NCBI GenBank assembly: GCA_004535785.1
Contig: SPIB01000001.1
Coordinates: 339,756-403,755, forward strand
Direction of reading: 5' to 3'
Length of the DNA: 64,000 nucleotides
DNA from: Gammaproteobacteria bacterium LSUCC0112
GTDB lineage: Bacteria; Pseudomonadota; Gammaproteobacteria; Pseudomonadales; Pseudohongiellaceae
The notes below the pieces were generated by a model that saw only the letters and a program-made list of their open reading frames with translations, made no database searches and was not told the DNA's origin. Within the stretch, counting starts at the first letter, position 1, and each line of letters starts with the position of its first letter. Position numbers and translations under genes: made by a program. Shown piece after piece: positions 54,641 to 64,000 of the stretch.

Positions 54641-56066
54641 AGTCAGGCAGCGCCAGATTGTCAAAGCGTGTGAACTGACCCATAAAGCCCAGTTTCACGG
54701 TGCCGATGGGACCATTACGCTGCTTGCCAATGATGATTTCGGCGATGCCTTTGTCCTGGGTATCCTGGTTATACACTTCATCGCGATACACAAAGGCAAT
54801 GATATCGGCATCCTGCTCAATCGCGCCGGACTCACGCAAGTCTGACATCACCGGACGTTTGTTTGGACGTTGTTCAAGACTTCGGTTCAACTGCGACAGC
54901 GCAATCACCGGGCAGGAGAATTCACGCGCCAGCGTTTTAAGAGAGCGGGAGATTTCTGAAATTTCACCGACGCGGTTATCACCAAAACCTTTAATCTGCA
55001 TCAATTGCAGGTAGTCAACCACCACCAGCGCCAGCCCACCATACTCGCGCACAACACGTCGGGCACGCGCACGCATTTCGGTAGGACTCAGGCCCACGGT
55101 ATCATCGATCAGTAAGGGGCGGTCTTTGAGTTTGGCGATGGCCGCTGTCAGTTTGGGCCAATCCTCATCCTCAAGTTGCCCACTACGCAACCGTGACTGG
55201 TCTATTCTACCTATGGAACTGAGCATACGGAAAATCAGACTTTCTGCTGGCATTTCAAGGCTGTACACCAGCACCGGCTTGTCCTGAGTCATCACCGCAT
55301 GCTCGGCCAGATTCATAGCAAACGTGGTTTTACCCATGGAGGGACGTCCAGCCACAATAATCAAATCAGATTTCTGCAAACCGGAGGTCTTTTTGTCCAG
55401 ATCCTTGTAACCGGTGGATAGTCCGGTGATGCCGCCTTTGGACTTGATCAGCACATCAATTTTTTCCACGACCTTGGTGAGCAAGGGATTCACTTGTTGC
55501 GGGCCGCCATCACGCGCCCGGTTATCAGCAATCTGAAACACTTTCTGTTCGGCAAAATCCAGCACATCGGCGGCTTCACGACCGGCTGGATTAAACGCAT
55601 TGTCGGCGATTTCGTTGGAGACACTTATCAGCGTGCGCAGCGTTGCACGCTCGCGGATGATGCGGGCATACGCGCTGATATTGGCGGTGCCACGTGCGTG
55701 GCTGGCGAGATCCGACAGATACTCAATGCCACCGGCATCCTGCACCTGATTGAGACTGTCCAGCGCTTCGACCAGCGTGACGACATCAATGGGTTTACTG
55801 GCCTCGGCATGGCGCTGCATGACATCAAATATCAACTGGTGCTCATGGCGATAAAAGTCCACCGCTTGCAGCACCTCGGCAACATTGTCCCAGGCGGTAT
55901 TGTCGAGCATCAAGCCACCGAGCACCGCTTGTTCGGCTTCGACCGAGTGAGGAGGGACTTTTAATCCTGCGCCCAAGGCGTTTGCGGCACTCAACGGTGT
56001 CTGACGGGACGGGCGGTCAAAGATGGCCGTCGGCTCCCTGACGTCTGTTGTTGTTCGATCTGACAT
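54621..56066 (-). CDS. dnaB: Replicative DNA helicase DnaB
   Basis: 481 residues. N-terminal interaction domain (PPHSVEAEQAVLGGLMLDN) and RecA-type motor with Walker A GRPSMGKTTFAMN, Walker B LVVVDYLQLM and DLRESGAIEQDADII. The ATG at 56066 has GGGGAG upstream; longer frames run into the rplI terminator. No intein. Confidence 0.97.
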   Translation of the reverse strand: MSDRTTTDVREPTAIFDRPSRQTPLSAANALGAGLKVPPHSVEAEQAVLGGLMLDNTAWDNVAEVLQAVDFYRHEHQLIFDVMQRHAEASKPIDVVTLVEALDSLNQVQDAGGIEYLSDLASHARGTANISAYARIIRERATLRTLISVSNEIADNAFNPAGREAADVLDFAEQKVFQIADNRARDGGPQQVNPLLTKVVEKIDVLIKSKGGITGLSTGYKDLDKKTSGLQKSDLIIVAGRPSMGKTTFAMNLAEHAVMTQDKPVLVYSLEMPAESLIFRMLSSIGRIDQSRLRSGQLEDEDWPKLTAAIAKLKDRPLLIDDTVGLSPTEMRARARRVVREYGGLALVVVDYLQLMQIKGFGDNRVGEISEISRSLKTLAREFSCPVIALSQLNRSLEQRPNKRPVMSDLRESGAIEQDADIIAFVYRDEVYNQDTQDKGIAEIIIGKQRNGPIGTVKLGFMGQFTRFDNLALPDYDDSYA

Positions 56067-56112
56067 TGCACTCCCCAATAACCCAAGCCCAATAACCCGG
56101 CCCAAAAAAAAA

Positions 56113-56139
56113 GCACCGCAGCCTTGACGGCGGCGGTGC
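56113..56139 (-). terminator. Terminator downstream of rplI
   Basis: Minus strand GCACCGCCGCC-GTCA-AGGCTGCGGTGC followed by nine T. It separates rplI from dnaB. Confidence 0.88.
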
Positions 56140-56279
56140 TGTATTCTCCCACTAAGCAGTGACCACAAACAACCGGCATCATCAGGTGCCAGCAGGGTGA
56201 ATCAACGCCCGCAGGGGGTGCTGAGTACACACGGCCTACCAGCATTCGCTGTCAGGCAGGTGTTATCCAGCAGGTGCTA

Positions 56280-56726
56280 TTAAGCAGGAACAACCGCAAC
56301 AGTGACGACAGCTTCAACTTCATAGCCGAGGTCAATGGATACCAGCCATTCACCCACTTCACGGATTGCGCCGTTTGGCAGACGAACTTCTGCTTTGGTA
56401 ATTTCCTGACCTGTTGCCGTCACGGCCTCAGCGATGTCACGAGTACCGACTGAACCGAACAGCTTGCCTTCATCACCCGCGTTCACGGAGATGGCAACAC
56501 GCAGATCTTTCAGCTTGTCAGCGCGAGCCTGAGCTTTAGCAACGTTGGCGTTGTGAGCAGCCAGCAGTTCAGCGCGACGGGCTTCAAAATCAGCCAGGTT
56601 GCTTTTTGTTGCCGGAACGGCTTTGCCGGACGGGAACAGAAAGTTACGTGCATAACCCGGGCGTACAGACGCTGTGTCACCGACGCTGCCCAGACGACCT
56701 ACTTTTTCCAGCAGAATTACGTTCAT
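56280..56726 (-). CDS. rplI: 50S ribosomal protein L9
   Basis: 148 residues: [27 protein letters not shown], and the C-terminal domain ([14 protein letters not shown]). GAGG precedes the ATG; an upstream in-frame ATG is not the family start. Confidence 0.97.
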   Translation of the reverse strand: MNVILLEKVGRLGSVGDTASVRPGYARNFLFPSGKAVPATKSNLADFEARRAELLAAHNANVAKAQARADKLKDLRVAISVNAGDEGKLFGSVGTRDIAEAVTATGQEITKAEVRLPNGAIREVGEWLVSIDLGYEVEAVVTVAVVPA

Positions 56727-56776
56727 GATATTTTCCTCAATAAAATCCTGATTCATGATCAGGCGCCTGTCCGGCC

Positions 56777-57625
56777 TCAGCTTGTTGGACCACCGCTTGT
56801 TTTTACACGTGAACGGAAGTCATACCAGCTATCAATAAGCGCGGCCACTGATAACAGTTGCGCCAACGGCGGATTCAGCATCAGCATATAAAACGCTACA
56901 AGCCAAAGCCGCGATAGTTTTTTCAAGCCTACCAACCCGTGTACCAATGCCAAACCGGCAAAAAACAAGGGCAACATAAAATACAAAATCCAGCCTGTCA
57001 GTACGGTGACGCCAACACTTGCGGCGAGAAACAGTACCATCAACGTCATGGCCACCGAGGGCTGCAGCCTGATCTGGTGAAACTCCTGCTGAAAACCACC
57101 CGGGTTATACAGCACGGCTTGCCACCAGCGCGCCAACATCAACAGGCAGATGCTCATAAACATGTGCATCACACCAAACAGACTGATCAGCGCACTGCGC
57201 ATCACATCCGCGTCGATGACTGGCTGATCCGGCACTGCACCGGCTGCCATAAACGCCTCTACCTGCTGCTGCAACAACACCAGAAAGTCCGGTCGCAGTC
57301 GCAGCGCCATCTCGGCACCCACACCGACCAGAATCGCCGCCAGCAAGGTAAATTGCCAGGACGTTGTCTGTCGGAGCACTACTGCCAGCGCCAGAACGCC
57401 AATCAGCAGCAACAATGGGGTGATGTCACCCATCATCGCCCAACCAAACAACGGCAAGGCGGCCCAGGCTGTCACCAGCAAGGCCTCTCTTGGACCGTGC
57501 CGTAATAAAACCAGTCCCAATAATGCCGGGACAATCATGTTAAGCAGCGGAATCAGGCCACACACAAACACCGTTATGGTCGCCTGACGGCGACCGTTCA
57601 TGGCATATCGTGCGAGACCCAGCAT
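56777..57625 (-). CDS. DUF2232-family membrane protein
   Basis: 282 residues with 8 or so hydrophobic segments. Similar proteins sit between rpsR and rplI in Pseudomonadales. The conserved helix pair includes [20 protein letters not shown] and the end resembles [10 protein letters not shown]. Function unknown. Confidence 0.75.
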   Translation of the reverse strand: MLGLARYAMNGRRQATITVFVCGLIPLLNMIVPALLGLVLLRHGPREALLVTAWAALPLFGWAMMGDITPLLLLIGVLALAVVLRQTTSWQFTLLAAILVGVGAEMALRLRPDFLVLLQQQVEAFMAAGAVPDQPVIDADVMRSALISLFGVMHMFMSICLLMLARWWQAVLYNPGGFQQEFHQIRLQPSVAMTLMVLFLAASVGVTVLTGWILYFMLPLFFAGLALVHGLVGLKKLSRLWLVAFYMLMLNPPLAQLLSVAALIDSWYDFRSRVKTSGGPTS

Positions 57626-57630
57626 TCAGC

Positions 57631-57861
57631 TTAAACGTTGTGGCTGTCAGTGTACGGAATCAGCGACAAGTGACGAGCGCGTTTAACCGCAACTGCCAGC
57701 TGACGCTGATAACGTGCTTTGGTTCCTGTGATGCGGCTTGGAACAATTTTGCCGGTCTCGGAAATGTAAGCCTTCAGCGTTTCAATATCTTTGTAATCGA
57801 TCTGTATGGTGCCTTCTGCAGTAAATTTGCAGAATTTGCGGCGTCGGAAAAAACGTGACAT
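57631..57861 (-). CDS. rpsR: 30S ribosomal protein S18
   Basis: 76 residues, [17 protein letters not shown] then [20 protein letters not shown] and [16 protein letters not shown], the S18 signature. Confidence 0.98.
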   Translation of the reverse strand: MSRFFRRRKFCKFTAEGTIQIDYKDIETLKAYISETGKIVPSRITGTKARYQRQLAVAVKRARHLSLIPYTDSHNV

Positions 57862-57887
57862 GGTCAGTATCCTTTAAAAAGCTGTGA

Positions 57888-58346
57888 TTAGTTGTTAGCG
57901 TCGTCTTCGTCGCTGTCATCTGAATCGGCATCAAAACCATCATCAGAGTCATCGTCTTCAGCTGATTCAGCTTCTTCTTCCAGACGACGCTTGGTCTCAG
58001 CGCGCGCACGACGCTCACGGCTTTCACGCTCATTTTTCAGGATCAGGGACTCTTCAGTCACCGGGGCGTCCATTTTGATAACCAGATTACGCAGAATGGC
58101 ATCGTTATAACGGAACAGCGTCACGATTTCGTCCAGTACGTCTTTGCCACATTCTACGTTCATCAGAATGTAGTGGGCTTTGTGTACTTTGTTTATCGGG
58201 TAAGCGAGCTGACGACGGCCCCAATCTTCGTAACGGTGAATTTTGCCACCGGTCTCGGTAATCATCTGGGTGTAACGCTCAACCATCGCAGGAACCTGAT
58301 CGCTCTGATCAGGGTGTACAACAAATACTATTTCATAGTGTCTCAT
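57888..58346 (-). CDS. rpsF: 30S ribosomal protein S6, with acidic tail
   Basis: 152 residues, [40 protein letters not shown]. It is longer than E. coli S6 (about 131-135): a charged helix ([16 protein letters not shown]) ends in a run of Asp/Ser/Glu. E. coli S6 also carries glutamate residues added at its C-terminus; here acidity is encoded. The ATG has GAAGGAGTCT upstream. Confidence 0.97.
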   Translation of the reverse strand: MRHYEIVFVVHPDQSDQVPAMVERYTQMITETGGKIHRYEDWGRRQLAYPINKVHKAHYILMNVECGKDVLDEIVTLFRYNDAILRNLVIKMDAPVTEESLILKNERESRERRARAETKRRLEEEAESAEDDDSDDGFDADSDDSDEDDANN

Positions 58347-58532
58347 AGAGACTCCTTCTGGAAATAAGTCTTCCGCAAGCCGAAGAACTGGTTCAATTAA
58401 CAACCAGGCCGCCAAATGAAAGTACGGTAAGACAAGGAGTTAACGTTAGTTTTCCCTGGCTGCCGGATCTGAGGATCCAACACACGCCCACTGCAAGGTG
58501 GATTTCCGGGACCGCGCATTGTAGAGAAGCCG
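58347..58532 (-). other. rpsF leader region
   Basis: 186 bp between rlmB and rpsF. On the minus strand there are hairpins GGATC-CTCA-GATCC, CTGGTT-GTTAATTG-AACCAG and TCTTC-GGCTTGCG-GAAGA before the SD. They could belong to an S6:S18 autoregulatory leader, but I could not match that motif with confidence. Confidence 0.35.
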
Positions 58533-59333
58533 CTAGCGACTTGCAATCGCTTTTTGGCGCTGCCTGACCGCCTCAAACAGGCAGACACCCGCCGCCACCG
58601 ACACATTCAGGCTGCTGACTACGCCCGCCATGGGGATAGAAATCAGATAATCGCAGTGTTCACGGGTTAACCGGCGCAGGCCTTTTCCCTCCGACCCCAT
58701 CACAATCGCCACCGGGCCGGTGAAATCCGCCTGATACAGACTGTGGTCAGCCTCGCCGGCGGTGCCACTGATCCAGATGCCGCGCTCCTGCAGCGCCGCC
58801 AGCGTGCGGGCAAGATTGGTGACTGCCACCAGATTCACTTTTTCAGCAGCGCCACTGGCCACTTTACGCACCGTCATGTTCAACGTTGCTGAGTTGTCCT
58901 TGGGCACAATCACCGCATCCACACCCGCGGCATCGGCAGTTCGCAGACAGGCACCCAGATTATGCGGATCGGTCACCTCGTCCAGCACCAGAATCAGCGC
59001 CGGGTGATCCAGGTTGGTCAGCAACTTGTTGAGAAAGGCCTCATCCTTGACGGTATCGCGCCACTGACACAGCGCGGCAACCCCTTGATGCACGGGCACA
59101 CGCTTGCCTGTGCCCTTACCTTCGCCTTTGCTCTCGCCCAGCAGCTTTTTCTCCAGCGCCGCTTTGGGCATGACCTGGATTTTGATGCCCAGCTCAAGCG
59201 CCAGCTCACGGACCTCGTCCAGGCGCTGGTCGGCACGCTCCTGCTGCAGCACCAACTCAAACACATCCTCGGGGTTGCGCCGCAACAGCTCGCTCACCGA
59301 GTGAATCCCCACTATCCATTCACGCCCTGACAT
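58533..59333 (-). CDS. rlmB: 23S rRNA (guanosine-2251-2'-O)-methyltransferase RlmB
   Basis: 266 residues. N-terminal substrate-binding domain (WIVGIHSVSELLRRNPEDV) and SPOUT domain (DEVTDPHNLGACLRTADAAG, VMGSEGKGLRRL, SIPMAGVVSSLNVSVAAG). It methylates G2251. The ATG overlaps the rnr stop by one base; a GTG just before it is less likely. Confidence 0.97.
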   Translation of the reverse strand: MSGREWIVGIHSVSELLRRNPEDVFELVLQQERADQRLDEVRELALELGIKIQVMPKAALEKKLLGESKGEGKGTGKRVPVHQGVAALCQWRDTVKDEAFLNKLLTNLDHPALILVLDEVTDPHNLGACLRTADAAGVDAVIVPKDNSATLNMTVRKVASGAAEKVNLVAVTNLARTLAALQERGIWISGTAGEADHSLYQADFTGPVAIVMGSEGKGLRRLTREHCDYLISIPMAGVVSSLNVSVAAGVCLFEAVRQRQKAIASR

Positions 59334-61912
59334 CACTCACTCCGACGCTTGGCATTGGACCGCGGACGTTTTGCTGGCTTGGCAGGCGCTGCAGCCGCTT
59401 TTTTTGCGGGCGCTCTTTTGGCCGGTGTTTTCGTCGCCTCAGCTGCGACCGTTCTGCGTGAACGGCCGGCCTTTGATGCCTTGCCAGGTTTTTCCGACGC
59501 ACGACCACGCGGCGCGCCGCCACCCTTGGTTTTGTCTTTGTTCTCTGGTTTTGGCCGCACCACACCACCTGCGCCATCCACCAACTGCAGATCAATCTTG
59601 CGCTCATCCAGATCAACACGCGCCACTTTGACCATGATGCTGTCGCCCAGACGATAGGTGACACCACTGTGCTCGCCACGGAGCATCTGCCGCACCGGGT
59701 CAAACTGGTAGTAGTCATTTTTGAGCGCAGTGATGTGCACCAAGCCTTCTACGTAGATGTCGCTGAGCTGCACAAAAAGACCAAACCCGGTGACCGAACT
59801 GACCGTCCCGCGGAATTCATCGCCCACACGATCCTGCACATATTCACACTTCAACCAATCCTGCACATCGTAACTGGCGGCATCGGCGCGACGCTCGGTC
59901 ATTGAGCAGATTTCGCCAAAATGTTGCATGTCGGAGGGCTGGTACGGATAACCTTCTTTGCGCGTCAGTTTGGTCGCGCCCTTGATCTGGCGGATCTGCG
60001 TTTTATTTTTGCCGCTGCGAATCAGGTAGCGCAGCGCACGGTGCACTAACAGATCCGGATAACGACGAATCGGCGAGGTGAAGTGAGTGTATGCTTCGAA
60101 ACCCAGCCCGAAGTGGCCGATATTGTCCGGCTGATACACCGCCTGCAGCATCGAGCGTACCAGCATGGTCTGAATCAGATTGGCATCCGGCCGATCCGCA
60201 ATTGCCTGCAGTACTCGCTGATAATCCTTGGGCTCCGGCTTGTTGGATTTGGTCAACACCAAGCCGAGTTCTTTCAGATAAATATTCAGGTTTTCGAGTT
60301 TGTCCGGATTCGGACCCTCGTGCACACGGTACAACACCGGCAGCCCCGATTCCTCAAGAAACTGCGCCGTACACACGTTGGCCGCCAGCATACATTCCTC
60401 AATCAGACGGTGCGCGTTGTTACGCACCACCGGCACAATTTCGCGAATCTTGCGCGTCTCGCCAAACACAATACGGGTTTCCTGCGAGGAGAAATCCAGC
60501 GCACCGGCCAACTGCCGCGCTTTGGATAACTTTTCATACACGCTGTACAGCGTTTCCAGATGCGGAATCAGCGATGCGTATTTTTCACGCAGCCGCTCAC
60601 GACTGCGCTCGCGCGTGGGTGAGTCAGGCGTTTCCAGAATGTCAGCGACTTCAGTGTAGGTCATGCGCGCATGCGAAAAAATTACGCCTTCATAAAAGCG
60701 GAAATCTGTCACCTTGCCGGTGCGGCTCAGGTCCATCTCACAGACCATCACCAAACGATTGACCTGCGGCTTCAACGAACACAGCCCGTTGGACAACACC
60801 TCCGGCAACATTGGCACCACGGACCCAGGGAAATACACCGAGTTACCACGATTTTGCGCTTCCAGATCCAGCGCGGAGTCCGGTTTGACATAGTGAGACA
60901 CATCGGCAATCGCCACAAACAACTTGGCGGTACCCCGCGGGCCCTCTTCACAGTACACCGCGTCGTCAAAGTCCTTGGCGTCTTCACCGTCAATGGTGAC
61001 AAACGGCAGTTCACGCAAATCTACGCGCCCGGCCAGATCGTCTTTGGCGACTTCCTCGGTTAACCCCTTGACCTCACGCTCAACCTCTTTGGGCCACTCA
61101 TGCGGAATGTTGTGACTGCGCAGCGCAACGTCAATTTCCATACCCGGCGCCATGTGGTCGCCCAGAATTTCCACAATCGCGCCGACCGCTTTGCGGCGCT
61201 GATCGGGATAACTACGAATCTCTGCGACCACAAACTGGCCGTCTTTCGCATTACGCGTATCCGCCTCCGGAATCAGAATCTCCTGACTGATACGCCGATT
61301 ATCCGGCACCACCAACCCAAAACCATGATCCCGGTAGAAACGCCCGACAATTTGCGTCAGACGCCGCTCCAGCACTTCAACAATCATGCCTTCCTTGCGG
61401 CCACGCCGGTCAACGCCCGACACCCGCACCAGCACGATGTCGCCATCAAATACTTTGAGCATTTCCTGCGGCCCGAGGAACATATCCCCGGAACCATCCG
61501 TTGGCACAAAATAACCGGTGCCCTCTTTGTTGCCCTGAACCCGGCCCTTGCTCAGCTCCATCTTGTCCGCCAGGCCATACACACCACGGCGATTGCTGAT
61601 CAACTGACCATCACGGCTCATGGCAATCAGCCGGCGCCGCAGCGCCTCGGCCTGATCCTCATCCTCGTCAAAACCCATTTGCTCACGCAAATACTCGTAG
61701 GTCACGGGCTCGCCAATGTTGGCCATCAGCTCCATGATGTATTCGCGGCTGGGAATGGGCTTTTCGTATTTTTCTGCTTCGCGTGATGCGTAGGGGTCTT
61801 TCATGCGGGATTTCACTGCGGGGGGGCTCTTAACACTTTTGCTGTTTACACTACTGCTCACACTGCTGCTCACACTGCTGCTTCCATCATTGGCGTTCTT
61901 TTTTCTGGCCAT
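59333..61912 (-). CDS. rnr: Ribonuclease R
   Basis: About 859 residues. Winged-helix N-terminus (SREYIMELMANIGEPV), cold-shock domains, RNB domain with metal-binding aspartates in TIDGEDAKDFDDAVY, and an S1 domain (GTVSSVTGFGLFVQL). The C-terminus is Lys/Ala/Pro-rich (TPAKRAPAKKAAAAPAKPAK), typical of RNase R. Near the N-terminus a short (SSSV)n tract is coded by a DNA micro-repeat (about 61848-61885). 3'-5' exoribonuclease degrading structured RNA. Start taken as ATG 61912; an in-frame ATG 21 bases upstream is possible. Confidence 0.96.
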   Translation of the reverse strand: MARKKNANDGSSSVSSSVSSSVNSKSVKSPPAVKSRMKDPYASREAEKYEKPIPSREYIMELMANIGEPVTYEYLREQMGFDEDEDQAEALRRRLIAMSRDGQLISNRRGVYGLADKMELSKGRVQGNKEGTGYFVPTDGSGDMFLGPQEMLKVFDGDIVLVRVSGVDRRGRKEGMIVEVLERRLTQIVGRFYRDHGFGLVVPDNRRISQEILIPEADTRNAKDGQFVVAEIRSYPDQRRKAVGAIVEILGDHMAPGMEIDVALRSHNIPHEWPKEVEREVKGLTEEVAKDDLAGRVDLRELPFVTIDGEDAKDFDDAVYCEEGPRGTAKLFVAIADVSHYVKPDSALDLEAQNRGNSVYFPGSVVPMLPEVLSNGLCSLKPQVNRLVMVCEMDLSRTGKVTDFRFYEGVIFSHARMTYTEVADILETPDSPTRERSRERLREKYASLIPHLETLYSVYEKLSKARQLAGALDFSSQETRIVFGETRKIREIVPVVRNNAHRLIEECMLAANVCTAQFLEESGLPVLYRVHEGPNPDKLENLNIYLKELGLVLTKSNKPEPKDYQRVLQAIADRPDANLIQTMLVRSMLQAVYQPDNIGHFGLGFEAYTHFTSPIRRYPDLLVHRALRYLIRSGKNKTQIRQIKGATKLTRKEGYPYQPSDMQHFGEICSMTERRADAASYDVQDWLKCEYVQDRVGDEFRGTVSSVTGFGLFVQLSDIYVEGLVHITALKNDYYQFDPVRQMLRGEHSGVTYRLGDSIMVKVARVDLDERKIDLQLVDGAGGVVRPKPENKDKTKGGGAPRGRASEKPGKASKAGRSRRTVAAEATKTPAKRAPAKKAAAAPAKPAKRPRSNAKRRSE

Positions 61913-61991
61913 TTCATCTCGTCTCGTTTTCATGTGGAAACGAGTATACACCTGCGGGCCGCTGAATTCTTAAAGAATTTCAAAAAGCCCG

Positions 61992-62020
61992 TTGACATGC
62001 CTTTAGCCAGTGGGCAAAAT
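61992..62020 (+). promoter_or_regulatory. Promoter of tRNA-Leu
   Basis: TTGACA and CAAAAT are spaced by 17 bases, 30 bp before the tRNA. The -35 is perfect, the -10 moderate. Confidence 0.65.
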
Positions 62021-62050
62021 GCGCGCTCTTAATTGATCCAGCCCCTAAAT

Positions 62051-62137
62051 GCCCAGGTGGTGGAATTGGTAGACACGCCAGCTTCAGGTGCTGGTGATCG
62101 AAAGGTCGTGGAGGTTCAAGTCCTCTCCTGGGCACCA
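62051..62137 (+). tRNA. tRNA-Leu (anticodon CAG)
   Basis: 87 nt with acceptor GCCCAGG/CCTGGGC, anticodon stem CCAGC/GCTGG with loop TTCAGGT (anticodon CAG), a long class II variable arm (GATCGAAAGGTCG), T-arm GGTTCAAGTCC and encoded CCA. Confidence 0.97.
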
Positions 62138-62188
62138 TCTTGTAACCATACTCCTTTGTTTATTGCCGCCATGCTTACCGCGAGCGCG

Positions 62189-64000
62189 CTAGATCGACTC
62201 TATCTGCACGACGCGGATTGCTAATGGCGAAAGCGCAAGTTGCACCACACGGTCACCGGTCATCTTCTCCGTGCTCAGCACCGCGCCCGTCTCATCGATT
62301 ACCTTCACCTGATACTCTCGACCGGCAACCAGACCCAGACTGGCATAATCCAGCGGTACGCCGACGCTGAGCGTTTCGGGCGCAATGTTGGTAAGCACCA
62401 CTGCTCTCTTGTTATTGATCGCTTTCCAGGCCGACAACTGGATAGCAGCGGCCGTGCCGTTGAACGTTACCGAATCAGCCAGGGCAATCGTAGTAAGAGG
62501 ACTGCTAACCTGTGGCGTGGGAAGCCGCACACCCTCGATCAGATACGATGAATGGTTAACCCGGGCCAAGCCGATCCGTTTGATAAACGCCAACAGTTCT
62601 GCATCAAAGTTTTTGTCCTGTAACCAGGGTGACATGGAAAGCTGTGGCATCTGTCCCCACACCAATGTCCGGGCATAGGCCAAGCGATGATAGGAGTCGG
62701 GTCGATCCTCCGAGATGCTCGGCCAATATTCTGTCTTGACCTGCAGGTAGGGCTTATAGACAAAGCTGAACAGCGGCACGGGTTCGGCCCTCAGCGCGCG
62801 CATTTGGCCGCTGTAATCCAGATACTCCGACTTGATGTCACGCGCCAGCGCAAAGTCCACATAGGGAATCACCAATTCAGAAAAACCCTCCGTCGTGAAA
62901 GCCACGTCTTGGTGCCCCGCGTTGTCCAACGCTGCATTAATCTCTGTCAGCAACGTCTGGTATGCCTGCGCCTGCCAGGTACCGCCCTTGCCTGGTGGGT
63001 GTCCAGGTGAATAGTCATCATCGAATTCGCTGATGGGCCAGTTGTCGAACTGCAACGCATCCACGCCGCGATCGGCCAGCGTGACAAAATCGTTCACGAG
63101 CTTGGCACGCCAGGCTGCGGAAGCCGGGCTCATGTGTATCCAGCTCTGGTTGACCCCATTTTCTGCATAAGGACTCTCGATTAATCCGCCGGCCTTATTG
63201 CGCGCTGCAGCAGACTCCAAGATGCCGCTCCGCCACAGCGGTACTGATTTGTCGACGTATATCCCACTCAGCAGCAGATTAAGGCGTGTCCCGGATGCAT
63301 GTACACCGGACACAAAATTGTCGAAGGCGGACCAGCCTTCTACCGGTGGCAGGTAATCCCCGTAGTACCATTCTCCATAAGGTTCCCAACCCCAATAGGT
63401 GGCCAGCACCGGCAAGTCGAATTGACCGGGATTGACCGCCTGATCATCGATGAACGTACCATAACCCATGTCTTGGTAGCGCCCGAGTCTTCCGTAACCG
63501 ACCTTATCGAACCAATTCACGCGCGTTCGCTGTTTTGCCTGCAACACCCAGGGACTGGACGACACAGCCTCCCGGTAGATTTCGGCTGCCCGCTCCCAGT
63601 TGCCATTGAATGACTGCAAGACGACGTCGTAAGCCAGATCAAAACTGTTGATTGGTTCGTCACTGAAAAAGTGACTTACCTGCCAGCGCATCCGGTTGTC
63701 TTCCTGACCGGACCACGTAAATGACTTCGTGCGGAAACCTTTGTCGTTGCTATGCAGCATGAATCCACCCGCCGAATCATAAACTGCCATCATCTGCATG
63801 GACTGCCGATAGGACGGATACAGACCGGATACCGTCACCCTGTTCAGCACCGGATCCTTGAACTCTGCACCTTCAAAAAATGGCGCCAGCAATCGATCAT
63901 CCGCTCCGGTGGTGCCAAGAGCCTTTATGCCACCCAGCATTGGATATTCGACTTCCACCACATTTGAATTCTGCAGGTTGTTTGCCTTCAGGCTCCAGAG
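62189..64000 (-). CDS. TIM-barrel glycoside-hydrolase-like protein (5' end outside window)
   Basis: The frame is open to the right edge, so at least 603 residues are present and the start is missing. It shows repeated aromatic-rich strands (VLATYWGWEPYGEWYYGDYL), GVDALQFDNWPISEFDDDYS with acidic residues at a barrel strand end, VAFTTEGFSELVIPYVDF, and a C-terminal beta-domain (AWKAINNKRAVVLTNIAPETL). The layout resembles DUF6259-type glycosidase-like proteins; family and substrate are not certain. The final codons lie about 50 bp from tRNA-Leu, convergent. Confidence 0.6.
   Translation of the reverse strand, partial: LWSLKANNLQNSNVVEVEYPMLGGIKALGTTGADDRLLAPFFEGAEFKDPVLNRVTVSGLYPSYRQSMQMMAVYDSAGGFMLHSNDKGFRTKSFTWSGQEDNRMRWQVSHFFSDEPINSFDLAYDVVLQSFNGNWERAAEIYREAVSSSPWVLQAKQRTRVNWFDKVGYGRLGRYQDMGYGTFIDDQAVNPGQFDLPVLATYWGWEPYGEWYYGDYLPPVEGWSAFDNFVSGVHASGTRLNLLLSGIYVDKSVPLWRSGILESAAARNKAGGLIESPYAENGVNQSWIHMSPASAAWRAKLVNDFVTLADRGVDALQFDNWPISEFDDDYSPGHPPGKGGTWQAQAYQTLLTEINAALDNAGHQDVAFTTEGFSELVIPYVDFALARDIKSEYLDYSGQMRALRAEPVPLFSFVYKPYLQVKTEYWPSISEDRPDSYHRLAYARTLVWGQMPQLSMSPWLQDKNFDAELLAFIKRIGLARVNHSSYLIEGVRLPTPQVSSPLTTIALADSVTFNGTAAAIQLSAWKAINNKRAVVLTNIAPETLSVGVPLDYASLGLVAGREYQVKVIDETGAVLSTEKMTGDRVVQLALSPLAIRVVQIESI

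Noticed and set aside
58347-58532. S6:S18 autoregulatory RNA motif
   Set aside because: Hairpins are present before rpsF but I could not match the conserved core well enough to call it.
60083-61786. Several long plus-strand frames opposite rnr
   Set aside because: Arise from the codon pattern of rnr; none has a plausible protein composition.
1-64000. CRISPR arrays, rRNA operons, prophage structural genes
   Set aside because: No regularly spaced direct repeats, rRNA sequence or phage-type genes were seen on either strand.

Overview
The window (about 50-55% G+C by eye) looks like chromosome of a free-living, probably marine, gammaproteobacterium. Evidence: the rnr-rlmB-rpsF-rpsR-(DUF2232)-rplI-dnaB-alr-radA block in Pseudomonadales-like order, rlmKL, rlmJ, many c-type and periplasmic redox proteins, a BCCT transporter and a photoactive yellow protein. 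The genus cannot be named from sequence alone.

Layout. 1-3700: histidine kinase tail, MarR regulator coupled to a truncated Tat-exported nitroreductase, DUF302 protein, and a diheme peroxidase-like protein with a Met/Gly-rich insert. 3700-6165 (minus): three overlapping genes (LicD-like transferase, HxGH cytidylyltransferase, URO-D-like protein) forming a surface-decoration-like cassette. 6363-9189: Sel1-repeat protein, then photoactive yellow protein (pyp) overlapping a coumarate-CoA-ligase-like gene. 9263-11501: tRNA-Gly and a badly decayed IS21 element. 11638-18576: DedA protein, glycerate-kinase-like P-loop kinase, CocE/NonD hydrolase, DUF5924-like membrane protein, aroA, CNNM/CorC-like protein, DUF2061 protein. 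18708-23037: TonB receptor with a His/Asp loop and a PQQ quinoprotein. 23334-31290: GNAT/nitrilase fusion, PPC-like secreted protein, rlmJ, rlmKL, BCCT transporter, OYE-family reductase.

31397-35933 (minus) is the most distinctive region. Three paralogous exported proteins have the full PHM-type copper ligand set (HH, H, HxH, M). They surround an exported redoxin-cytochrome c protein whose heme domain resembles the one that other bacteria, as I recall, fuse directly to such copper domains. Each gene has its own hairpin terminator, so the set looks like separately expressed parts of one periplasmic copper/heme redox system of unknown substrate.

36353-45965: exported lipase-like hydrolase, ppdK, then a small cassette (double-glycine leader peptide plus a two-helix membrane protein) bracketed by two large inverted hairpins with an identical 24-nt core. 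A heterodimeric ABC exporter pair and an ornithine/lysine decarboxylase-like gene follow. 46016-52094: signalling genes, two of them broken (CHASE-PAS-GGDEF-EAL with two stops and a deletion; a chemoreceptor with an in-frame deletion), plus OsmC, DUF599 and an apparently intact diguanylate cyclase. 52113-61912: the conserved housekeeping block. 62051-64000: tRNA-Leu and the 3' part of a TIM-barrel glycoside-hydrolase-like gene.

All family names come from motif recognition by eye; no database search was run.
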